Positions 14,511 to 18,847 of a stretch of 18,847 bases of DNA are shown one piece after another. The notes beneath the pieces were generated by a model. The model ran no database searches, was not told where the DNA came from, and saw only the letters and a list, made by a program, of their open reading frames with translations. Position 1 is the stretch's first letter; the number at the start of each line of letters is the position of its first letter. The DNA lies in the NCBI GenBank assembly GCA_944391635.1, contig CALXUL010000143.1:1-18847 (forward strand). Direction: 5' to 3'. The DNA comes from an uncultured Clostridia bacterium (lineage in GTDB: Bacteria; Bacillota; Clostridia; UBA1381). Both the position numbers and the translations under genes were made by a program.

Positions 14511-15374
14511 TTACGCTTTATTTACCGAACCGAAAAGTTCCATTTTTTCTTTTACATTAACCTTTATTGCCTCAGTTCCGGGTGCAAGAAGTTTTCTCGG
14601 GTCAAAGCCCTTGCCTACAAGGTCTTTTCCTTCTTCAATATACTTTCTTGTTGCCTCTTGGAAATAAAGCTGACATTCTGTATTAACATTTATCTTTGCA
14701 ACCCCAAGAGATATTGCGGTTTTAATCATATCCGCCGGAATGCCGGTACCGCCATGGAGTACAAGCGGCAGATTGCCTATTAATTCTTTTGTCTTTCCAA
14801 GCGCGTCAAAATCAAGACCTTTCCAGTTTTCAGGGTATTTGCCATGGATATTTCCGATACCTGCTGCAAGGAAATCAACACCCAAGTCCGCAATCATCTT
14901 ACATTCGTTCGGATCAGCAATTTCTCCAGCACCTACCACGCCGTCCTCTTCGCCGCCTATTGAACCTACTTCAGCCTCTATTGATATGCCCTTTTTATGA
15001 CACAGCTCAACAAGTTCCTTAGTTTTCTGAATATTTTCCTCAATCGGATAATGTGAACCGTCAAACATAACTGATGAGAAACCTGCATCTATACATTTTA
15101 AGCAGCCCTCGTATGTGCCATGATCAAGATGAAGCGCCACCGGAACGGTTATATTCATTTCCTCAATCATTGCCTTTACCATAGCCGCAACCGTTTTAAA
15201 TCCGGTCATATACTTTCCTGCACCTTCAGATACACCCAATATAACAGGTGAATTATTCTCCTGAGCAGTAGAAAGGATTGCCTTTGTCCATTCAAGATTA
15301 TTTATGTTAAACTGTCCTACGGCGTATTTACCTTCCACCGCTTTATTTAACATTTGTGTTGCTGATACTAACAT
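14511..15374 (-). CDS. fba: Class II fructose-1,6-bisphosphate aldolase
   Basis: A 287-residue zinc aldolase that splits fructose-1,6-bisphosphate into two triose phosphates in glycolysis and runs in reverse in gluconeogenesis. It opens MLVSATQMLNKAVEGKYAVG. Catalytic Asp84 and zinc ligand His85 are in ALHLDHGTYEGC, the other zinc ligands are His178 (GNIHGKYP) and His207 (LVLHGGTG), and phosphate is held by GGTG and NVNTECQ near 230-236. AEVGSIGGEEDG fits the FbaA-type branch of Firmicutes. Tagatose-bisphosphate aldolases are close relatives, but no tagatose genes lie nearby. An AGGAGG site lies 7-8 nt before the ATG in the 21-nt gap after the zinc-site protein. Confidence 0.95.
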   Translation of the reverse strand: MLVSATQMLNKAVEGKYAVGQFNINNLEWTKAILSTAQENNSPVILGVSEGAGKYMTGFKTVAAMVKAMIEEMNITVPVALHLDHGTYEGCLKCIDAGFSSVMFDGSHYPIEENIQKTKELVELCHKKGISIEAEVGSIGGEEDGVVGAGEIADPNECKMIADLGVDFLAAGIGNIHGKYPENWKGLDFDALGKTKELIGNLPLVLHGGTGIPADMIKTAISLGVAKINVNTECQLYFQEATRKYIEEGKDLVGKGFDPRKLLAPGTEAIKVNVKEKMELFGSVNKA

Positions 15375-15395
15375 TTATTTTCTCCTCCTTGGATT

Positions 15396-16001
15396 TTATT
15401 TTTTATCAAGCACTATTGTGCCATCTTCTAACAATTCCAAATATGCCTGTTTACTGACCTCTATTATTTTCTGTGCTCCGCAGTCCCGGCATACCAAATG
15501 TATACCGTCTTCAGTCAATTCCACAGCCGCCATATGACTGCCGCAGTTTCGGCAATATACACCGTCAGCCTTGGCTATTTCATTTACCTCCCGGATTATA
15601 TCAAAGTAAAGCCGTATATCCGGATCTGCACAAATCTCCTCTTCCGCCTTTCGGTAAAGTTCGTCCTGTTTTTTCAGTTCAGCCTCAACCTCGCCCTTAT
15701 CACCTAAAAACAGAATATCCACAGCGGTTTCAGGGCAGGATAGCGTCAGTTTGTGCTTTTGCCAAAAACTTTGTTTTTTTAATGTAAATCTATGTTTCTC
15801 ACCGCAAGCAGTACAAATAATCTCAGCTATATAGCTTTTTTTCCCCGCACGGAGTATCAATACTTCTGCCGCACACGCAGGGTCAGAACACTTGAACACC
15901 CTACCTTCGGGGGGTATGTCAAAAACATTTATCCCCACTTGTGTAAGTCTGCCGCAGTACGGGCATATGTATGCAATAAATTTTTCATAATCAACAAGCA
16001 T
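15396..16001 (-). CDS. Protein with three zinc-binding cysteine sets (CpXC-like), function unknown
   Basis: A 201-residue soluble protein. Three clusters look able to bind zinc: Cys13, Cys16, Cys38 and Cys43; Cys63, Cys66 and Cys89, with His70 nearby; and Cys150, Cys153, Cys171 and Cys174, the last a clean zinc ribbon (CRNCG, then CRDCG). An acidic helical stretch (about 104-145) lies between the second and third. The first half resembles CpXC-type domains (CPYC and paired CxxC), a match from memory that I could not test. The ATG follows the glycosylase stop by 18 nt, with GAGAGGGG upstream. It sits between a DNA-repair gene and fba, which says little about its role. No DNA-binding or catalytic motif is visible. 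Confidence 0.8.
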   Translation of the reverse strand: MLVDYEKFIAYICPYCGRLTQVGINVFDIPPEGRVFKCSDPACAAEVLILRAGKKSYIAEIICTACGEKHRFTLKKQSFWQKHKLTLSCPETAVDILFLGDKGEVEAELKKQDELYRKAEEEICADPDIRLYFDIIREVNEIAKADGVYCRNCGSHMAAVELTEDGIHLVCRDCGAQKIIEVSKQAYLELLEDGTIVLDKK

Positions 16002-16019
16002 AACAAAGCCCCTCTCTTT

Positions 16020-16892
16020 TTATATACCAATCTTATTTTCCCGCGCCCAGAAAAACAGATACTGCTGTGCAAATCCCCCGTATTCTCCAAATTTTCTACA
16101 GGCAAGCTCGGATATTTTTTCAATACTCTGCCGCTCGCCGTCAAAATAGCAGTATTCCATTATCCTTTTTATCCAGACATCCACCGGGAAAGATTCATGT
16201 TTGCCCATTCCAAAAAGCAAGATGCAGTCGGAAACCTTATTCCCCACTCCTGAAAGTTTCATAAGCTCTGTTTTAGCGTCAGCCGCACTAAGCCGGCTTA
16301 TTTTGTCAAGGTCGGTTTCGCCACTCAAAACACCTTTTGCCGCCGAAAGAATATACTTATCACGAAATCCTGCACGTATAACCGCAAGGTTATCAAGGCT
16401 TAAGGCTGAGAGCTTTTTTGCATCGGGAAATGTATAGTATTCCTTACCCATATACATATTCTTTTCGCCGAAATTCTCGCACAGCCTGTTTATAATACCT
16501 TTAATCCTCGGGATATTATTGCTTGCGCTGATTATAAAAGAAATGAGCGTTTCAAATGGTTCCTGCCGCAAAATCCGTATTCCCTCACCATAGCTTATTG
16601 CCTGTTGCAAAACAGGGTCTTTGCTAAGTGCGTTTTTCATTTTTTTATAATCCCTGCCGAAATCGAAGTAATTATACCAAATCCTTTCAAAATCCGCCAT
16701 ATCGGTATTATAAAAAATCAAATCATCACCGTATTTTTCAAGCAGCAGCGCCCTGCCAAATGCAATACCAAAATACTTTTTTTCGCTAATATGTTCCCAA
16801 CGGAAACACTGTCCGCAGTCGAATATATGCTCAGGCTCAAAATCCTCTGCGCCGCTAATTATCAAATCAGAATTTTTTTCTTTAATCTTCAT
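16020..16892 (-). CDS. ogg: 8-oxoguanine DNA glycosylase (OGG1-type, HhH-GPD)
   Basis: A 290-residue base-excision repair enzyme that removes 8-oxoguanine and then nicks the strand. The N-terminal OGG domain carries FDCGQCFRW (24-32), the fingerprint of the OGG1 family. SFIISASNNIPRIKGIINRL (118-137) matches its DNA-intercalating segment. The HhH-GPD motif holds Lys219 (LSGVGNKVSDCI), the Schiff-base nucleophile, and Asp238 (FPVDVW); the 19-residue gap equals that between Lys249 and Asp268 of human OGG1. The ATG is at 16890-16892 but has no ribosome binding site, and the promoter -10 box ends only 9 nt upstream, so the message is nearly leaderless. The gene opens the operon with the zinc-site protein, fba and uxaC. 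Confidence 0.93.
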   Translation of the reverse strand: MKIKEKNSDLIISGAEDFEPEHIFDCGQCFRWEHISEKKYFGIAFGRALLLEKYGDDLIFYNTDMADFERIWYNYFDFGRDYKKMKNALSKDPVLQQAISYGEGIRILRQEPFETLISFIISASNNIPRIKGIINRLCENFGEKNMYMGKEYYTFPDAKKLSALSLDNLAVIRAGFRDKYILSAAKGVLSGETDLDKISRLSAADAKTELMKLSGVGNKVSDCILLFGMGKHESFPVDVWIKRIMEYCYFDGERQSIEKISELACRKFGEYGGFAQQYLFFWARENKIGI

Positions 16893-16901
16893 AGCTTGTC
16901 T

Positions 16902-16930
16902 ATTATATCACAGTTTTATCCATTTATCAA
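16902..16930 (-). promoter_or_regulatory. Promoter of the glycosylase-fba-uxaC operon
   Basis: On the minus strand TTGATA (16925-16930), a 17-bp spacer and a perfect TATAAT (16902-16907). Predicted transcription start is near 16895, only a few bases before the ATG. Confidence 0.75.
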
Positions 16931-16972
16931 GAATTTATTGAATATTTATAAGCTTGAAACATGTAATCTTTA

Positions 16973-17001
16973 TTGAAAAATATATGCCGACGTGCTATAA
17001 T
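16973..17001 (+). promoter_or_regulatory. Promoter of luxS
   Basis: TTGAAA (16973-16978), a 17-bp spacer ending TGC and TATAAT (16996-17001), an extended -10. Transcription should start near 17008; the 30-nt leader leaves no room for a SAM or SAH riboswitch. Confidence 0.8.
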
Positions 17002-17036
17002 ACGTTATAGATTAATAAAAACGGAAGTGATAATAA

Positions 17037-17483
17037 ATGGATAAAATCGCAAGCTTTACGGTTGACCACACAAAGTTTGGGGCGGGGCTTTATATTTCCC
17101 GCATAGATGGTGATATTACAACCTATGATATGCGTACCAGAACGCCTAATGCCGGCGATTATATGGACAACCTCACTATGCATTCTTTTGAGCATATGTT
17201 TGCAACATATATCAGAAATTCCGACTTCGACATTATTTATTTCGGACCAATGGGCTGTCAGACCGGGTTTTATCTTCTTGTGAGAAATGCAGATAATTCT
17301 AAAGTATTGGCAAAAATCCGAAAAACTCTTCTTGACATCATCTGCCACACCGGCGAAATGTTCGGCTGTTCTGCTGAAGAATGTGGGAATTATCGAAACC
17401 TTTCGACAGATGCGGCAATTACAGAGGCAAAAAAATATCTTGAAATATTAGATAATACAAGATCTAGCTTTAAATATTATTAA
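17037..17483 (+). CDS. luxS: S-ribosylhomocysteine lyase (AI-2 synthase)
   Basis: A 148-residue metalloenzyme that cleaves S-ribosylhomocysteine to homocysteine and DPD, the precursor of the autoinducer AI-2. The metal site is HSFEH (His49, Glu52, His53) with Cys116 in ECGNYRNL; catalytic Cys74 lies in GPMGCQTGFYL. SFTVDHTK and DMRTRTPN near the start are also family features. Length is slightly under the usual 155-160. The ATG has GGAAGTG about 7-8 nt upstream. It is followed after 20 nt by the nucleosidase that makes its substrate, so the two form one operon. Whether AI-2 is used as a signal here, or the pathway only recycles methyl groups, cannot be told. Confidence 0.95.
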   Translation: MDKIASFTVDHTKFGAGLYISRIDGDITTYDMRTRTPNAGDYMDNLTMHSFEHMFATYIRNSDFDIIYFGPMGCQTGFYLLVRNADNSKVLAKIRKTLLDIICHTGEMFGCSAEECGNYRNLSTDAAITEAKKYLEILDNTRSSFKYY

Positions 17484-17503
17484 TCTTACCGGAGGTATAT
17501 ATT

Positions 17504-18190
17504 ATGATTGGGATAATAGGGGCTATGGATATAGAGATTGACGGGCTTAAAAGCCTTATAACCAATAAAACCGAAGAAATTATAAGCGGAATAACTTTTT
17601 CATATGGCAAAATCTCAGGCAGGGATGTCGTAGTTGCAAAAAGCGACACAGGCAAGGTTAACGCGGCTTTATGTGCCGAGGCAATGATTCTTAAATTTTC
17701 GCCGGAAGTTATTGTAAATACCGGAGTCGCCGGCTGTCTTGCAAAGGGTTTATCTATTGGTGAAATTGTAATTGCAGACGAGGTCTGCCAGTACGACTTT
17801 GACACAAGTCCTCTGGGCGATCCTGTGGGGCTTCTGCCCGGTGTTAATCTCATTAAAATCCCTTGTGACAACAAAGCTATACGCACTCTTCAAGCCGCCG
17901 GCGAACGTCTGGGGATAAAAAACCAAACCGGCGTCATCGCCTCAGGCGACAGGTTTGTCGCAGATACAGCTCTAAAAGATTTTATCATTTCATCATTCTC
18001 CGCCCTTGCCTGCGAGATGGAAGGCGCAAGTATAGGACAGATTTGTTATCTTAACAACATACCGTTTGCAGTTTTGCGCGCATTGTCTGACAGCGCTGAT
18101 GAAGGCTCATGCGAAGATTATCCGTCTTTCTGCCGGTATGCGGCAGATTGCTCTATAAAAGTTATGGCAGATTTTATTAAAAACTTTTAA
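17504..18190 (+). CDS. mtnN: 5'-methylthioadenosine/S-adenosylhomocysteine nucleosidase
   Basis: A 228-residue nucleosidase that removes adenine from S-adenosylhomocysteine and methylthioadenosine, yielding the S-ribosylhomocysteine used by LuxS. It opens MIGIIGAMDIEIDGL, with Glu11 as the catalytic residue of the GAMxxE motif; TGVAGCLA (73-80) is the conserved loop, EMEGA (171-175) binds the ribose, and Asp196 in RALSDSAD is the catalytic acid. These sit one residue before their E. coli equivalents (12, 174, 197). GGAGG lies 8 nt before the ATG. The stop codon falls inside a long AT-rich palindrome (18169-18198). Confidence 0.96.
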   Translation: MIGIIGAMDIEIDGLKSLITNKTEEIISGITFSYGKISGRDVVVAKSDTGKVNAALCAEAMILKFSPEVIVNTGVAGCLAKGLSIGEIVIADEVCQYDFDTSPLGDPVGLLPGVNLIKIPCDNKAIRTLQAAGERLGIKNQTGVIASGDRFVADTALKDFIISSFSALACEMEGASIGQICYLNNIPFAVLRALSDSADEGSCEDYPSFCRYAADCSIKVMADFIKNF

Positions 18191-18198
18191 TAAAATCT
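18169..18198. repeat. Perfect AT-rich inverted repeat over the mtnN stop codon
   Basis: AGATTTTATTAAAA (18169-18182) and its exact complement (18185-18198) are separated by AC. It could fold at the mRNA end or bind a dimeric protein. It has almost no G or C and no trailing T run, so it is not a classic terminator. Confidence 0.75.
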
Positions 18199-18246
18199 AC
18201 AAACCACGGCTGATATTTACTATATTTTCCAAAGAAGGTATGCATA

Positions 18247-18819
18247 TTGAAGACAAATCCCAAGCTTCTTATCCGCCTTTTTTTCTCAACTCTTCTTTTA
18301 AGCGCATTTACCTTTGGCGGCGGGTATGTTATTGTGTCGCTTATGAAAAAGAAATTTGTAGATAAATACCACTGGCTTACCGACAGTGAAATGCTTGACC
18401 TTGCAGCTATCGCACAGTCGGCGCCGGGACCTATTGCCGTAAACGGCGCTGTCGCGGTTGGCTATAAGCTTTCCGGGATTATTGGTATAATCGTCTGCGC
18501 GTTTGCAACTATTATACCGCCATTTGTAATAATTTCAGTTATCAGTTTGTTCTATGATGCGTTTCGCTCAAATCATATTATATCCCTGCTTCTTGAAGGG
18601 ATGCAGGCAGGAGTCGGTGCAGTAATCGCTTCAGTCGCATATGATATGTCCTTTGCAGTAGTAAAAAACCGCGACACAGTATCTGAAATCCTGCTTATTG
18701 CGGCATTTATACTCTGTATCATCGAAATAAATGCAATATGGATAATTTTAGCATGCGGCAGTCTTGGCGTAGTACGCACTCATAATACAAAAAGGAGGCG
18801 TGAAAATGCTTCTTCTTAA
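18247..18819 (+). CDS. Short ChrA-type (CHR family) transporter subunit, first of a pair
   Basis: A 190-residue membrane protein of the chromate-transporter family. The core motif AFTFGGGYVIVSLMKKKFV (20-38) and QSAPGPIAVNGAVAVGYKLSG (57-77) are family hallmarks, followed by about four more hydrophobic segments. It has one CHR domain, where long ChrA proteins have two. The start is TTG at 18247-18249, with AAGG about 9-10 nt upstream; an ATG at 18240 is out of frame. The C-terminal tail THNTKRRRENASS is basic and overlaps the next gene by 14 bp. Pairs of short CHR proteins are thought to act together as a heterodimer. The natural substrate need not be chromate. It follows mtnN by 56 nt with no clear promoter between. 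Confidence 0.88.
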   Translation: MKTNPKLLIRLFFSTLLLSAFTFGGGYVIVSLMKKKFVDKYHWLTDSEMLDLAAIAQSAPGPIAVNGAVAVGYKLSGIIGIIVCAFATIIPPFVIISVISLFYDAFRSNHIISLLLEGMQAGVGAVIASVAYDMSFAVVKNRDTVSEILLIAAFILCIIEINAIWIILACGSLGVVRTHNTKRRRENASS

Positions 18820-18847
18820 ACTGTTTTTAAGCTTCCTTCAAATAGGC
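18806..18847 (+). CDS. Second short ChrA-type transporter subunit, N-terminal part
   Basis: Fourteen codons read MLLLKLFLSFLQIG before the window ends. AGGAGG lies 6-7 nt before the ATG at 18806-18808, and the frame overlaps the end of the first CHR gene by 14 bp. A hydrophobic start like this fits the partner of a split CHR pair, and the position supports it. The rest cannot be judged. Confidence 0.65.
   Translation, partial: MLLLKLFLSFLQIG

Noticed and set aside
17002..17036. A SAM or SAH riboswitch before luxS
   Set aside because: Only about 30 nt separate the predicted start of transcription from the ATG, too short for any known type.
18247..18847. Frameshift splitting one long ChrA gene
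   Set aside because: The second frame has its own AGGAGG and ATG and an N-terminus typical of a separate CHR protein, so this is a normal split pair with a 14-bp overlap.

Overview
The window is ordinary, gene-dense chromosome from a low-to-moderate-GC member of the Clostridia (Firmicutes). The signs are strong AGGAGG-type ribosome binding sites, TTGACA/TATAAT promoters that all have 17-bp spacers, short HisG paired with HisZ, a long glutamine-dependent NadE, LuxS, and S10 and S20 genes with clostridial-type contexts. I see no transposon, phage, CRISPR array, tRNA or rRNA, and no convincing undescribed defence or biosynthetic system. The points worth a second look are small: an RNA leader, odd protein tails and unusual start arrangements.

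Layout, left to right. (1) 1-569: the start of rpsJ (S10) runs leftward off the window, behind a strong promoter and a leader of about 345 nt with mutually exclusive hairpins. (2) 570-5400, minus strand: one operon read from tandem consensus promoters, hisZ-hisG-hisA-hisIE, then a short Ppx/GppA phosphatase that overlaps hisIE, then a small lipoprotein of unknown function. It supplies the first, second/third and fourth steps of histidine synthesis; hisB, C, D, F and H must lie elsewhere. (3) 5429-5799: rpsT (S20) as a single-gene unit with its own promoter and terminator. (4) 5855-11537, minus strand: an operon reading TPR membrane protein, GNAT acetyltransferase, rarA, zinc-ribbon TM2 protein, nadE and an EamA-type transporter. 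Its genes are tightly packed and mostly overlapping. (5) 11552-12942, plus strand: a membrane-anchored GH3 beta-N-acetylhexosaminidase, divergent from the TPR operon, with its own promoter and terminator.

(6) 13015-16930, minus strand: an 8-oxoguanine DNA glycosylase, a protein with three zinc-binding cysteine sets, class II fructose-bisphosphate aldolase and uronate isomerase. It ends in a terminator convergent with that of the GH3 gene. (7) 16973-18847, plus strand: luxS and the MTA/SAH nucleosidase gene, which together detoxify S-adenosylhomocysteine and release the AI-2 precursor, followed by a split pair of short ChrA-type transporter genes. The second ChrA gene runs off the window.

Most proteins are recognisable from family motifs. 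The least understood are the lipoprotein (570-1061), the three-zinc-site protein (15396-16001) and the TPR protein (10666-11469).
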